Shown here one piece after another: positions 1 to 9,439 of a stretch of 64,000 nt of DNA (position 1 is its first letter; every line of letters begins with the position of its first letter). A program made the translations under genes and the position numbers. The stretch comes from Methanomassiliicoccales archaeon (lineage in GTDB: Archaea > Thermoplasmatota > Thermoplasmata > Methanomassiliicoccales > UBA472), in NCBI GenBank assembly GCA_035527755.1, contig DATKZX010000008.1:1-64000 (forward strand), written 5' to 3'. Under the pieces are notes generated by a model. The model was given only the letters and a program-made list of their open reading frames with translations, did no database searches and had not been told where the DNA came from.

Positions 1-1
1 C

Positions 2-2863
2 TGGAAGCTAGCGACCGGATTAATGGTCCTGATACTCTTGGCCTCACCCCTATTGGTGATGTTGGCCCCGGGCGTCAGCGCCGCTACCGGGAACAAATTA
101 TCGATCAACGTGTTTGATGATGACGGCCCAATAAATGGAGCCACCGCCTCCCTTACGGAAGTGCACAAGCAGGTCACCCCATACTCTGACAGCTCCGACA
201 GCGCCGGTCTGCTCGAGTTCACCCCTGCTCCTGGATACTACAGGCTCAGGATATCCGCCACCGATCATTACGATTACATCTATAGCGAGATCATCCGCTT
301 CGACGGGCTCACCAACGTGAACCTGGGCATAGCGAACATGGACTCCATGGCGACCGCCGATAAAACCGTGCAGTTCAACGTGACCGCCGCGGCGACCGCG
401 GTCGTCGGAGCATCCGTCACCGTGAAGGAGACCAACACAGGGGTCACCCAGGTCGTTGCCTCCGGTAGCACAGATGTCTCTGGTCTGCTGAACGTGACCC
501 TGCACTCCGGTACCTACACTGTCGTGGTCAAGAAAGCCTACTTCGTCACTGAGGTAGTAGCCTTGACCGTTGCAGGTAACATGGTGCAGAACGTGACCCT
601 GGACGCATCAGTGTCCTACAGCGGGACCGTCACCGTGGCCGGTTCTCCAGCCACCAGTGTGATCGCTTATTTGGTGGACAATGACGACCCTCTATCCGCT
701 CCGGACGTGAAGGTCATCACTGCCACCGTCAACTCCAACTACTTCCGCTTTGACGCCTACCCCGGGGACTTTACCCTACTGGTAGACGCCAGCGGAGCCC
801 TGACGAAAATAACCGATGTCACCATCAGCGGCAACAGCATGGTATCGGTCGTCCTCAACGCGCAGAATCTGCAGAGCGTGGAGAACGCCTTCGCCTTCGC
901 CGCCGACGATTGGAACTCAGCGGTAATGACCAAGACCATGAACGTTGACTATGACTACACCATACCCGGTCTGGACTACGCCTATCTACCCTCCGCAAGG
1001 ATGCAGATCGACCTGGCCCTCGGTGACGGTGACGGCATGGTAAATGCCACTGAACTAGCAGCGTTCGAAGCCGAGATGACCACCTATGGCCCTGTGGATG
1101 TTACCACTGAGGGCATGATGACGGTGTCCGCCAAGGTATTCGTATCCGAGGACGCGGTCATCATTGACACAACCGATCTATCCGGCCCGATCAACAGTAC
1201 CTCCAGCTTCCAAATGAAGATGGTGGCCAATTACGCTGCGACCGGCATAACCAATGCTCTGAGCAGCTACGAGGCCAAGATATTCACCAGCGCGAACACC
1301 GCCTCGATGGGATACAGCTACAAGCTGGCCTTCCCCAGCGGCACTGACAAGTACGAGATGGTGAAGAACGTCACCAGCCCGACCAGCATCAGTGTCTCCG
1401 GATATACTGAGGTCACCGCTCTGGCGGCCTCTATTTCCGGCTACGCCACTTTGACGGTCCAGAAGTCTGTGGCCCCGACGGCCAATGCCGCCGTGGTCAC
1501 CGGCGTGGACGCATATAAGGTGATGAACGGGTCCGCACTGCTGCACTACGTCGTGGCCGCGAACGTCAATGTCACCTTCACCGCTACCGGCTCCAATGAC
1601 CCCAACGGCAACCCGTTGAGCTACACCTGGAACTTCGGCGACGGCAACAGCACCACCGTGACCACCGTCACTGCGGTTCACGTCTACACCAACGCCGAGC
1701 AGTATGCCGTCAACCTGACCGTGACCGACAAGTCCGGCCTGAACGCCTACAAGGAGTTCACGGTCAAGGTCGATGGCGTCGCACCCGTGGTCATGACGAC
1801 CGAGAACGGTACTGCGGTCGGCAACGCTCTGACCGTAGACCAGAACAAGGCCGTTAAGCTCACCAGTGTGGATTCCTACGATCGCTTGAACTCCTCCACC
1901 GAGGCCGGTCTTATAGCCAGCTACAAGTGGGCGTTCGGCGACGGCAACAGCACCACCGTATTGATGGGCGAGAACCAGACCGTCAGTCACATCTGGACCC
2001 AGTCTGGAACCTACAGCATGTATCTGAACGTGACCGACGTGACCAACCACACCTCCAGCAAGATGGTCACCGTCACCGTGAACGACTCTGTAGCTCCTAC
2101 CGTCAAGTTCTCCGTGAAGCTGAACGACACCGTGGTCACCAGTGCCAAGGAGAACCAGACCCTGGTCTTCGATTCCTCGGCATCCTCTGACCACAGCGGG
2201 ATAGCCAGCTATCTGTGGGACTTCGGCGACGGAACCACCAGCAACCTGTCAACCCCGAGTCACTCCTTCAGCAGCATCAAGACCTTCGCGGTCAAGTTGA
2301 CGCTGATCGACAACGCCGGGAACCAGGCCAACACGACCTTCAACCTGAAGATCGAGTCTTCAGCCCGCCCGGACCTCCGGGTAGGCTCTGTGACCTTCGA
2401 TCCCACGACCTTCACCGAGGGTGAGGCTGGCTTCATATACATCAACGTAACCAACGTTGGTACCGCCAGGGCCGAGGGATTGTTCGCCGAGCTGTGGAAG
2501 ATCAACCTGGACGGCAGCAGGACCGGGCTCAGCGATATCGGTGTGCTTCTGGTGAATGACACCGAGGTCACCTATCTCGAGCCAGGCGAAAGCGGTGTCA
2601 TCCGCATGCAGGTCAGCCTCGGGTCAAAGGGTGACTACACCCTGCAGGTGAACGTCACTGCCAACAACGAGGTCGCCTCCAAGTTGAGCGACAACTCCGC
2701 CACTGTCTCCCTGACGGTCAACGAGGCCGGATGGAAGGCGTGGTTGTTGTATGGTGGGATATTCGCCGTGGTCATCGTGGTCATTGTTCTCTTCTTCTTC
2801 CGGAAGAAGCTGCCCATGATGCCCGGTAAGAAGCCTACTACCCCGCCGGCCAAGAAGAAATAA
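2..2863 (+). CDS. PKD/CARDB-domain cell-surface protein (5' end outside window)
   Basis: The frame is open to the window edge (WKLATGL precedes the first ATG at 23), so the true start is probably upstream and the visible N-terminus is the end of a signal peptide ending ALAPGVSA-like. Counting from the ATG at 23, beta-rich carboxypeptidase-regulatory-like repeats are followed by three PKD domains marked by NFGDGNS, AFGDGNS and DFGDGTT, then a CARDB-like domain beginning ARPDLRVGSV. One membrane segment (WLLYGGIFAVVIVVIVLFF) and a short Lys/Pro-rich cytoplasmic tail close the protein. Many N-x-S/T sequons are consistent with archaeal N-glycosylation. The inferred role is a membrane-anchored surface or adhesion protein; no enzymatic motif is seen. 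Confidence 0.85.
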   Translation, partial: WKLATGLMVLILLASPLLVMLAPGVSAATGNKLSINVFDDDGPINGATASLTEVHKQVTPYSDSSDSAGLLEFTPAPGYYRLRISATDHYDYIYSEIIRFDGLTNVNLGIANMDSMATADKTVQFNVTAAATAVVGASVTVKETNTGVTQVVASGSTDVSGLLNVTLHSGTYTVVVKKAYFVTEVVALTVAGNMVQNVTLDASVSYSGTVTVAGSPATSVIAYLVDNDDPLSAPDVKVITATVNSNYFRFDAYPGDFTLLVDASGALTKITDVTISGNSMVSVVLNAQNLQSVENAFAFAADDWNSAVMTKTMNVDYDYTIPGLDYAYLPSARMQIDLALGDGDGMVNATELAAFEAEMTTYGPVDVTTEGMMTVSAKVFVSEDAVIIDTTDLSGPINSTSSFQMKMVANYAATGITNALSSYEAKIFTSANTASMGYSYKLAFPSGTDKYEMVKNVTSPTSISVSGYTEVTALAASISGYATLTVQKSVAPTANAAVVTGVDAYKVMNGSALLHYVVAANVNVTFTATGSNDPNGNPLSYTWNFGDGNSTTVTTVTAVHVYTNAEQYAVNLTVTDKSGLNAYKEFTVKVDGVAPVVMTTENGTAVGNALTVDQNKAVKLTSVDSYDRLNSSTEAGLIASYKWAFGDGNSTTVLMGENQTVSHIWTQSGTYSMYLNVTDVTNHTSSKMVTVTVNDSVAPTVKFSVKLNDTVVTSAKENQTLVFDSSASSDHSGIASYLWDFGDGTTSNLSTPSHSFSSIKTFAVKLTLIDNAGNQANTTFNLKIESSARPDLRVGSVTFDPTTFTEGEAGFIYINVTNVGTARAEGLFAELWKINLDGSRTGLSDIGVLLVNDTEVTYLEPGESGVIRMQVSLGSKGDYTLQVNVTANNEVASKLSDNSATVSLTVNEAGWKAWLLYGGIFAVVIVVIVLFFFRKKLPMMPGKKPTTPPAKKK

Positions 2864-2882
2864 GCCGCAAACCCTTTAACCA

Positions 2883-2899
2883 TCTTCTTTCTTTTTTTA
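2883..2899 (+). terminator. T-rich termination stretch after the PKD gene
   Basis: A pyrimidine/T tract with a run of seven T follows the PKD-gene stop by about 20 bases, typical of archaeal intrinsic termination. It lies just before the lplA ATG, so it could equally sit in the lplA promoter region; CTTTAACC at 2875-2882 resembles a weak TATA box. Confidence 0.4.
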
Positions 2900-2903
2900 T
2901 TCA

Positions 2904-3638
2904 ATGCTCAGGCTCATTGACTCCGGCACCTGTCATCCACTTTATTCTGTCGCATTGGAGGAAGCTATAATGGAATCGTGTGCCAAGGGGCTCATGCCTC
3001 CCACGCTGCACTTTTATGTAAGAGATCGACCGACCGTCTCCCTGGGCTACTTCGAAAGGGTGGCAGAGACAGTGGACATGGACGTGCTTTTACAGGAGGA
3101 CATCTTTTTGGTCAGACGAATGTCTGGGGGGAGCACCATATTCACCGATCAGGGACAGTTGATATTCTCCCTTACGGTTGATCAGAGTTCGCTTCCTCGC
3201 CCGGACCAGGCCTATGCCCTCGCCTGCTCCGTTCTAGTGTCCGCCTTGAAAAGTTTAGGCGTAGAGGCGGAGCACAAACCACCAAATGACGTCCTTATTC
3301 AAGGAAGGAAGGTATCGGGCAGTGCCCAGACCCGAAAGCATGGCATGCTCCTGATACACGGCACGATGCTGGTGGATACGGATTTGGGCCTCATGCTCAA
3401 GGTCCTTCGTCCCCACGGGGATAAGGGGTCAAAGACCCGCTACGAGGTGACCTGTCTGTCCAAGGAGATGGGACGACCTGTGGGGATGGATGAGGTCAAG
3501 CAAGCCCTTATACAGGCCTTTGCAAACGGTATCGATCAAAGGATCGTCCCGATCCCGGTCAACGAGCGTGAGAACGGGCGGGTCAAGGATCTGATCGAAG
3601 AAAAATATGGAAAGGAGGAGTTCATCCTCCAGTTCTAA
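2904..3638 (+). CDS. lplA: Lipoate-protein ligase A family protein
   Basis: The family activates lipoate (or a related acid such as octanoate or biotin) with ATP and transfers it to a lysine of carrier proteins. The 244-residue protein has the biotin/lipoate ligase fold signature: RRMSGGSTIFTDQGQLIFS matches RR.SGGGAVYHD.G...FS, and NDVLIQGRKVSGSAQTRKHG carries the catalytic Lys of the K-[VI]-[SG]-G-[SG]-A motif. The C-terminus (VKDLIEEKYGKEEF) resembles the small accessory domain found split off as LplB in Thermoplasma. It sits alone on the plus strand, convergent with the GNAT gene one base downstream. The nearby TATA-like CTTTAACC would give a leaderless ATG. No lipoylated target protein is visible in the window. 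Confidence 0.85.
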   Translation: MLRLIDSGTCHPLYSVALEEAIMESCAKGLMPPTLHFYVRDRPTVSLGYFERVAETVDMDVLLQEDIFLVRRMSGGSTIFTDQGQLIFSLTVDQSSLPRPDQAYALACSVLVSALKSLGVEAEHKPPNDVLIQGRKVSGSAQTRKHGMLLIHGTMLVDTDLGLMLKVLRPHGDKGSKTRYEVTCLSKEMGRPVGMDEVKQALIQAFANGIDQRIVPIPVNERENGRVKDLIEEKYGKEEFILQF

Positions 3639-4130
3639 CTACTGGAAGTTTTCCAGGTCCAGGAAGGCGAACTTCCTGCCGTCCATGAAAAAGCCCACCT
3701 TCTTGTGCAGCATCACGGCGTTCTTGCTGTCAGGCATAATAACGCTCTGAACGGCCTTCGCGCCTTTCTTTTTGGAGTCCAACGCCGCTTTCCGCAGCAG
3801 TTTCAGCCCGACCCCCTTGCGCCGGTGGTCCGGGTGTACGCCCACGTTCTCGATCCAAAGCACCTTCTCTATGTTGTTGACGTATTGGATCATCTGTGAG
3901 AAGAGGAATCCGATCACTTGCCCCTTCTCCATGGCCACGTAGCTCATGCCGCTTTCCCTGTAGAACTCGAAAGAATCTTTGGCCGAGGCACCCAGTTGTT
4001 CCATCAGTTCTGATGGTAGATCATCCCAACTCTTCTGCAAGGAGCTCTCCATGTAATCCCTGATACAGAACAGTTCTAAGGTCCTCACGTGCGACCTGTC
4101 CTCTTCCTTGATCTTCCTTATCTCTGCCAT
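3639..4130 (-). CDS. GNAT-family N-acetyltransferase (RimI-like)
   Basis: This 163-residue protein has the GNAT acetyl-CoA signature: ENVGVHPDHRRKGVGLKLL contains the V-x-P-x-[HY]-[RQ]-x-[RK]-G-[VIL]-G motif A, followed by a LHKKVGF motif B near the C-terminus. The family transfers acetyl from acetyl-CoA to an amine, often a protein N-terminus, but the substrate cannot be read from the sequence. Its ATG shares one base with the argS stop (TAATG at 4128-4132), so the two are translationally coupled, with argS first. Confidence 0.82.
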   Translation of the reverse strand: MAEIRKIKEEDRSHVRTLELFCIRDYMESSLQKSWDDLPSELMEQLGASAKDSFEFYRESGMSYVAMEKGQVIGFLFSQMIQYVNNIEKVLWIENVGVHPDHRRKGVGLKLLRKAALDSKKKGAKAVQSVIMPDSKNAVMLHKKVGFFMDGRKFAFLDLENFQ

Positions 4131-5842
4131 TACATCTCCTCCGGAGCAGCTATCCCCATGGTGATCAGGGCATTATGCAAAGCCCAGCGCGTTGCCTCTA
4201 CCAAGCAGAGCCGGGCATCCTGATGTTCGGACCTCAACACCTGCACCGCCCCGTAGAACTGGTTAAGGGCCGAGGCTAGCTCATGACCATAGGTCGGGAG
4301 CATATTGATGCGTCGCTTCTCCCCTGCCTGCATGACCACTTCCGGGAACTGTGCCAGTGTCCATATGAGCTTACGCTCGAATGGGTCCGATAGTACCGAA
4401 AGGTCGGCCTGTTTATTATATTCTCCTATCTTCCTTAGAATGCTGCAGCAACGGGCATGGGCGTACTGCACGAAGGGAGCACTGTTGCCCTCAAAGTTCA
4501 ACGCCTCCTCCCATTTGAATATGAGCTGCTTCTCTGCCTGAACTCGGATTATGTTGAAGCGGACCGCGCTCACACCGATGTCCTTGGCGATCTGCTTCTT
4601 CTTATCGTCGTCCAGGTCCGGGCGCCTGCTGCATACTTCATTATAGGCACGCTCCACCGCCTCGTCCAGCAGGTCATCCAGGTAGACCACCAGACCTTTC
4701 CTGGTGGACATTCGCCCCTCTGGAAGGGAGACGAAGGAATAGTATATGCATTCCGGTGCTCGCTCCGAGCCAAGTATCTGCAATGCCGAGGCAAGCTGTT
4801 TCTGGCCCAGCTTCTGATCCTCACCGAGTATGTTCAGCAACTGATCCGCTCGGTTGAACTTGTCCAAATGGTATGCCAAGTCTCTGGTGGTGTACAGTGT
4901 TGTCCCGTCCTTGCGGGTGAAGAAGAAGCGTGTATCGCGTCCATGCACCCCGAAGTCCTCCAGATTGAGGTAGTCGGCACCATCCTCGACCATGGCGTAA
5001 TCCGAGGCCTTCAACCTCTCCACCACATCCCGGGCGCTACCATCTAGGATGTACTGTGATTCGTAAGTGTAATGGTCCAGAGTGACGTTGACGCTGCTCA
5101 GGCTCTCCCGGATGCCGTCAAGCATCTGGTCCACGGTTCGCCGTACGTTCATGATGGTATCTGGATCACCAGCCTCAAAGCGCTGGGTCATCTGTGATAT
5201 CTCCGTCGCCACCTCGGACGACGATTCCATGAGCTTGTTTGCGACCTGGTAATAGCCCACTAACTTGTAGTCCATCTTCTCCCGGTCAGCCGGTGGCACG
5301 TCCTTCTCTGTGAGATGCGCCAAGGCCCATGTCAGCAACACCACCTGCTTCCCCACATCGTTCACGTAGTACTCGGTGGTGACATGATGTCCGCACATGC
5401 GGAGGCATCTCGCCAAGGTGTCTCCGATCAGGGGATTGCGCGCCCTGCCGACGTGAATGGGGCCAGTTGGATTCACTGAGGTGTGCTCCAGCAATATCTG
5501 TCCAGGACGAGGATCGCTCCGTCCGAAATTCTCTCGATGGTCCAACGCTTCATGGATCACTAAATGGCCAAGCAATGACTCGTTCACCCGGAAGTTCAGG
5601 TATCCTCGGTCCTCCCACACCTTGCCGATGTGTTCGTCTGGCGATAATGATGCGCAGAGATCCTTGGCAATGACCTGGGGCGCCTTGCGCAATGACTTGG
5701 CGAACTGGAAGCACGGTAGGGCGAGATCGGCCATCTCAGGGTCCGGTCGTTCCAACGTGAAATCCTCGGTGAACCCCAACGATGCCAGTTCTTTAGACAG
5801 ACGTTCCTTGATACACGATTCGAAATGACCTAGGGCATCCAT
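4130..5842 (-). CDS. argS: Arginyl-tRNA synthetase
   Basis: Class I synthetase charging tRNA-Arg with arginine. The 570-residue protein shows an N-terminal Arg-tRNA-synthetase additional domain, the HIGH-type signature in SVNPTGPIHVGRARNPLIGD (normally HVGH; here HVGR), a KMSKS-type loop in EGRMSTRKGLVVYLDDLLDE, and a C-terminal DALR anticodon-binding domain ending ALHNALITMGIAAPEEM. Size is normal for the family. It lies directly between prf1 (stop codon abuts the ATG) and the GNAT gene (one-base overlap), making a prf1-argS-GNAT operon on the minus strand. Confidence 0.97.
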   Translation of the reverse strand: MDALGHFESCIKERLSKELASLGFTEDFTLERPDPEMADLALPCFQFAKSLRKAPQVIAKDLCASLSPDEHIGKVWEDRGYLNFRVNESLLGHLVIHEALDHRENFGRSDPRPGQILLEHTSVNPTGPIHVGRARNPLIGDTLARCLRMCGHHVTTEYYVNDVGKQVVLLTWALAHLTEKDVPPADREKMDYKLVGYYQVANKLMESSSEVATEISQMTQRFEAGDPDTIMNVRRTVDQMLDGIRESLSSVNVTLDHYTYESQYILDGSARDVVERLKASDYAMVEDGADYLNLEDFGVHGRDTRFFFTRKDGTTLYTTRDLAYHLDKFNRADQLLNILGEDQKLGQKQLASALQILGSERAPECIYYSFVSLPEGRMSTRKGLVVYLDDLLDEAVERAYNEVCSRRPDLDDDKKKQIAKDIGVSAVRFNIIRVQAEKQLIFKWEEALNFEGNSAPFVQYAHARCCSILRKIGEYNKQADLSVLSDPFERKLIWTLAQFPEVVMQAGEKRRINMLPTYGHELASALNQFYGAVQVLRSEHQDARLCLVEATRWALHNALITMGIAAPEEM

Positions 5843-7090
5843 TTAAGCACCTATGCTAAATCTTAGGAGTCCGACGATGCCACCGAATGCCTTCAAGAGC
5901 ATATCCCCTTCTTCGGATTCGGGGGAGATCAGTTCCACCTTGGTGCCCATAAGGCCCGCATTGTCGAACATGTCATCGACCAGATCAATATCCTTGACCA
6001 CATTGCCCACGCCATCGCACTTGGGACAGGGCACGCTGCTACCTTCCGGGCTCTTATCGAAGCTCTTCTCCACAGTACCGCAGGCGGGGCATTCGATGGT
6101 GATGCGTCTCTTTCTCAGTCCCTCGGACAATAACAGTGTGTCCACCGCCCCGATCATTATGGCGTTGCGCACATGGTCCTCACCATAGACCGCCAGGCTA
6201 TCATCGGTCTTGCGGACTTCTTCCAGAAACTTATGGAAGAAACGCTTCTCCCGCATGAGATCAAGGTCGTAAAGCTTGTCCTTGGCCTTGTCTACCAGCT
6301 CTTTCAAGCCGTATTCGTCAGTGTAACCGATATCGAACGAATCGATCACTTTTTTAGCGAGCTCATGGTGCAGATACCCTTCCTTGACGAAGAACTCCTT
6401 ACTGGGGCCAGGTCCTCCGACCAGGATCCCCTCCAGTCCCTCAAGGTTCAGCATGGAGTCGGCCATGATGTCGGCGACCTTCTTGTAATACTCATTGGCC
6501 GCGATCTCGATGAGCCTTTCGAAACGCTGGGCCGACTGACCTCCCATCCGATGCTTGCTGGGTACCAAGGAGGGTAGGTTGCGGATGACGGTGATGGTCC
6601 TCCCCCTCAGCAAGCCCACAGTGGCTTCGCTACGGTCTATCACCACAAGGCCGTACACCTTCTTTTCCAGAAGCATGTCCTTCAGTGGTTCTAGATGAAA
6701 GTCGGAATCACATCGGTAGAGGAAGGTGGTGATCGGTTCTGGCGGTTCAAGCACGTACTGGACCATCTTTGTTTGATCACCCGAGGCGGAGATCTCCCCT
6801 ACGAAGAAAATAACGCCGTTGGCCGGGGGATGCTTGAAGTATTTCAGTCTAGCCAATATGGATTGGATAGCTCCCTGCACGTTCTTGCGCGTGCTCGCCG
6901 ACTTAATGTTGGATGACTGAGAGAACTCCTCGCGGAGATAAGCTGCAACGTCAAAGATCTGTTTGCCGGGCGGCACATAGACTGAAATGAGCTCTGTACC
7001 CCGTCCTTTCAGGTCCATGATCTCTTCCAGAGCCCTCTTGAAATCGTATTTTTGTCGATCCGAGAGGATCTCGCCCGTTATTCCTTCCAT
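5843..7090 (-). CDS. prf1: Peptide chain release factor aRF1
   Basis: Archaeal class I release factor that reads all stop codons and triggers peptidyl-tRNA hydrolysis. The 415-residue protein has NIKS at residues 61-64 for stop recognition and GGQ at 183-185 for catalysis in the peptidyl-transferase centre. A C-terminal domain contains a four-cysteine mini zinc site (CPACGTVE...CPKCDG). It is the first gene of a minus-strand operon with argS. Many genes in the window end in TAA or TGA and some, such as pyrH and serS, in TAG, which is of interest if the host uses pyrrolysine. Confidence 0.97.
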   Translation of the reverse strand: MEGITGEILSDRQKYDFKRALEEIMDLKGRGTELISVYVPPGKQIFDVAAYLREEFSQSSNIKSASTRKNVQGAIQSILARLKYFKHPPANGVIFFVGEISASGDQTKMVQYVLEPPEPITTFLYRCDSDFHLEPLKDMLLEKKVYGLVVIDRSEATVGLLRGRTITVIRNLPSLVPSKHRMGGQSAQRFERLIEIAANEYYKKVADIMADSMLNLEGLEGILVGGPGPSKEFFVKEGYLHHELAKKVIDSFDIGYTDEYGLKELVDKAKDKLYDLDLMREKRFFHKFLEEVRKTDDSLAVYGEDHVRNAIMIGAVDTLLLSEGLRKRRITIECPACGTVEKSFDKSPEGSSVPCPKCDGVGNVVKDIDLVDDMFDNAGLMGTKVELISPESEEGDMLLKAFGGIVGLLRFSIGA

Positions 7091-7153
7091 TAACTGAAAC
7101 CTATCCTTTTTTTAGGTGAAAACGATTCCTGACTTATATCTGTTGGTATACTA

Positions 7154-7837
7154 ATGGACAAGGTAGTGGTCTCCCTCGGCGGCTCCGTGATCGTGCCAGA
7201 TGATAAGGACGACGTCTTTTTGAAGCGCTTAGCGAAGATGGTGAGCGATCTATGCGATAACTATCAAATTTACCTGGTCTGCGGAGGCGGCAAGGTCGCT
7301 CGATACTACATCCGCCTAGGACGCTCCCTTGATCTTTCCGAGGATCAACTGGACGATATGGGTATAATGACCACTCGTTTGAACGCCAAGTTGGTGTCCT
7401 TCGCATTGGGAGAGATGGCGGTCATCAAGATCCCCGAGGACATCATCGAAGCCCATAATCTGGAACGCAAAGGAAAGGTCGTGGTCATGGGAGGCACCGT
7501 CCCCGGACACACCACAGACGCTGTCTCATCAATGCTGGCTAAGGAGGTGGGAGCGGTACGGATCATTAACGGGACCTCGGTCGACGCCGCATACACCGCC
7601 GATCCAAAGAAGGACCCCAATGCTGAACGCCTCTCGTCGATAACCCATCAACATCTGTACGAACTGGTCAATATGGGGCTGCACGGTGCCGGCCCATCCA
7701 ACGTCTTTGATAAGCTGGGCGCGCAGATCGCCCGGGACAATCACATTGATATCTATATTGTCAATGGACGCGATATGGAAGAGATGCGATCGGCCATCGA
7801 GGGAAAGTCCATCAAAGGGACGGTGGTTTCAGATTAG
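7154..7837 (+). CDS. pyrH: UMP kinase, archaeal type
   Basis: Phosphorylates UMP to UDP in pyrimidine nucleotide synthesis. At 227 residues it is the short archaeal member of the amino-acid-kinase fold. It has the N-terminal GGSVIVPDD loop, the glycine-rich VCGGGKVARYY, the GGTVPGHTTDA segment that lines the UMP pocket, and NGTSVDAAYTADPKKDPNA, which contains the DP-x-x-DP-x-A motif shared with amino-acid kinases. It ends in TAG at 7835-7837. A membrane/zinc-ribbon gene follows in another frame and may overlap its 3' end. A distant pathway partner in the window is pyrC. Confidence 0.95.
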   Translation: MDKVVVSLGGSVIVPDDKDDVFLKRLAKMVSDLCDNYQIYLVCGGGKVARYYIRLGRSLDLSEDQLDDMGIMTTRLNAKLVSFALGEMAVIKIPEDIIEAHNLERKGKVVVMGGTVPGHTTDAVSSMLAKEVGAVRIINGTSVDAAYTADPKKDPNAERLSSITHQHLYELVNMGLHGAGPSNVFDKLGAQIARDNHIDIYIVNGRDMEEMRSAIEGKSIKGTVVSD

Positions 7838-8612
7838 CATCTTTGGAAAGAAGCAGCCGGACAAGAAGAAACAGCAGGCCAAAAAAAAGAAGCAGCCGGT
7901 TTCTAAAAAAGAGTTGGTCAAGGCGGCAGATATCTCTCCCAAGAAGGTCCAGTCGAAACCATCTTCAAAGCTTACCCAGGTGCAGCATGACGCCCTATTT
8001 ACCGGAGGCGCCTTCACCATATTAGGTGGTCTTTTGATCGCATTGTCCGCCATGCTTCCATGGATCGATATGCAGGGCAGCCCCGTGTTCATGCTGGATC
8101 TACTGGATATCGATATCCTTTACATCACCGCTCTATGCGTCCCGGTCCTGGGAGCACTGTTAATGGTTTTTTCCATCATCTCCTTGATCTACTTCTACCG
8201 GCCATCCAAAGGGAGGAGCAAGGTCCTCTTGATGCAAGTGATGGCGGCCGTCGCCGTATCCTTGTTGATAATCCTTGTGATATTGCTATTGCAGAAGGAA
8301 TACCAAGGACAGGATGTAAAATACGGTACCGGGGCTTTCCTGAACGTCATCGGGGCTATATTGGTCATGTCAGGATCTGTGATCAGCACGACGGTATCCC
8401 AAAAAACGGTAAAGCCAGCATCAGGATTCCAGGGGCTGACCCAACGCAGCATGCGTCCCATCGGTCAAAAGGAGTGGAAACCACCGGAGACATCCGTCAA
8501 GCTGCCTCGATGTCCATCCTGCAATGAGGAGATGCAGCCCGGGTGGAAGGCTTGCCCATCGTGCGGTTATGCCCTGATTTCCGAGAACGGGAACGAGTGG
8601 GATCAACTTTGA
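7764..8612 (+). CDS. Membrane protein with Lys-rich N-terminus and C-terminal zinc ribbon
   Basis: The function is not recognised. A strongly basic stretch (KKQPDKKKQQAKKKKQP) is followed by four probable membrane segments, the first around GGAFTILGGLLIALSAMLPW and the last around AFLNVIGAILVMSGSVIS. The C-terminal zinc ribbon is CPSCNEEMQPGWKACPSCGY. The start is uncertain: the in-frame ATG at 7764 lies inside pyrH, while conservation-like sequence begins only near 7833, where a GGTGGT ribosome-binding-like site precedes an ATT overlapping the pyrH TAG. TTG at 7914 is a third option. It converges with dtdA, overlapping ten bases. Zinc ribbons of this kind are common in archaeal membrane sensors. 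Confidence 0.7.
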   Translation: MDAIWKRCDRPSRESPSKGRWFQISIFGKKQPDKKKQQAKKKKQPVSKKELVKAADISPKKVQSKPSSKLTQVQHDALFTGGAFTILGGLLIALSAMLPWIDMQGSPVFMLDLLDIDILYITALCVPVLGALLMVFSIISLIYFYRPSKGRSKVLLMQVMAAVAVSLLIILVILLLQKEYQGQDVKYGTGAFLNVIGAILVMSGSVISTTVSQKTVKPASGFQGLTQRSMRPIGQKEWKPPETSVKLPRCPSCNEEMQPGWKACPSCGYALISENGNEWDQL

Positions 8613-9439
8613 ACGTCCTCCAGATTCTCGCTCTCCAGCACTCTGAAGCCCGCTCCCTCGATCAGGTCCTTGATGCGACGAGCCTCCGGTCGAGAGAACG
8701 ATTTCTTGTGCACATAGGCGATGTCAGTTCCGCTGGCCTTCATTGCCAAGGCGATAGAGGACAAGATGTGTTCGTCACCCCCTGCTTCCAGGACGTGCTT
8801 TGCCACCATGTGCCCGAAGTTCAACTTCTTCGTTAGTGTGACCTCGGTGAACCTGGGGGCGTAATGCCCTCCGCCGACCCCGATGACAACAGGGCCATCG
8901 ATCGCCCGCCAGTTCAAAATAGCTTCCGCCAGAGCCGTGGCGGCGCCCAGATGCCCCCATTTGCTCTCATCGCTGCCTATCTCGACATAGGTAGTAGGGA
9001 CCTCGAGATATGGTCCGTGGTGGGTGACCTCATAGGATATCTGGAAAGGGAGTTCCTTTCCCCTGATGGCCAGTTCTCGGAGTATTCCGCTGAGGAACGC
9101 CGGGGACGACGGCACCAGGGTCCTCTCCCTCCCCCCATGGTCCGCCTTTCCGAAGTTGCCTATGGGGTGCATGGTCAATGTAGGCGTTCCCGAAGCGGCG
9201 CGATGCTTTGATAGGAAGACCACCTCGTTCACGGTCACCCCGGTCGCTTCATTCACCAGCCGATCGACATGATCCAGATCAAGGTGCAGGGTATCGCTTG
9301 TCACTAGGTACAGATCATTCAGCAGATAGCAGGGCCGTCCTTGGAACCGACCCTCCTCCTTCCAATCAGCGATCTCCAGCAAACGGTCGCGCAGATTAAC
9401 GCTGGCAACATCGGGCGTTGAGCACACTAGAAGTCGCAT
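8603..9439 (-). CDS. dtdA: D-aminoacyl-tRNA deacylase, archaeal DTD2 type
   Basis: Hydrolyses D-aminoacyl-tRNA (and, per published work on DTD2, aldehyde-modified aminoacyl-tRNA), recycling tRNA in the cytoplasm. Family hallmarks are visible: VFLSKHRAASGTPTLTMHPIGN, a histidine-rich YEVTHHGPYLEVPTTYVEIGS and VGVGGGHYAPRFTE. The ATG at 9439 (MRLLVCSTPDVAS) fits the family N-terminus better than the ATG eight codons upstream at 9463. It sits within a translation-rich neighbourhood but is not in an operon: the flanking genes are on the plus strand. Confidence 0.93.
   Translation of the reverse strand: MRLLVCSTPDVASVNLRDRLLEIADWKEEGRFQGRPCYLLNDLYLVTSDTLHLDLDHVDRLVNEATGVTVNEVVFLSKHRAASGTPTLTMHPIGNFGKADHGGRERTLVPSSPAFLSGILRELAIRGKELPFQISYEVTHHGPYLEVPTTYVEIGSDESKWGHLGAATALAEAILNWRAIDGPVVIGVGGGHYAPRFTEVTLTKKLNFGHMVAKHVLEAGGDEHILSSIALAMKASGTDIAYVHKKSFSRPEARRIKDLIEGAGFRVLESENLEDVQS

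Noticed and set aside
1178-2194. 338-codon open frame on the minus strand inside the PKD gene
   Set aside because: Composition is Gly/His/Val-rich low complexity created by the reverse of the PKD gene's codon bias; the sense strand has clear PKD motifs.
1600-2330. Repeated GGCGACGG-type segments as a CRISPR or tandem array
   Set aside because: They are the conserved FGDGN/T codons of PKD domains at domain spacing; no spacers.
4457-5047. 196-codon plus-strand frame opposite argS
   Set aside because: Antisense shadow of argS; the minus strand has the synthetase signatures.
7835-7837. Possible pyrrolysine read-through at the pyrH TAG
   Set aside because: The protein is complete at the TAG and the next gene is in a different frame. 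No pyl gene is in the window.
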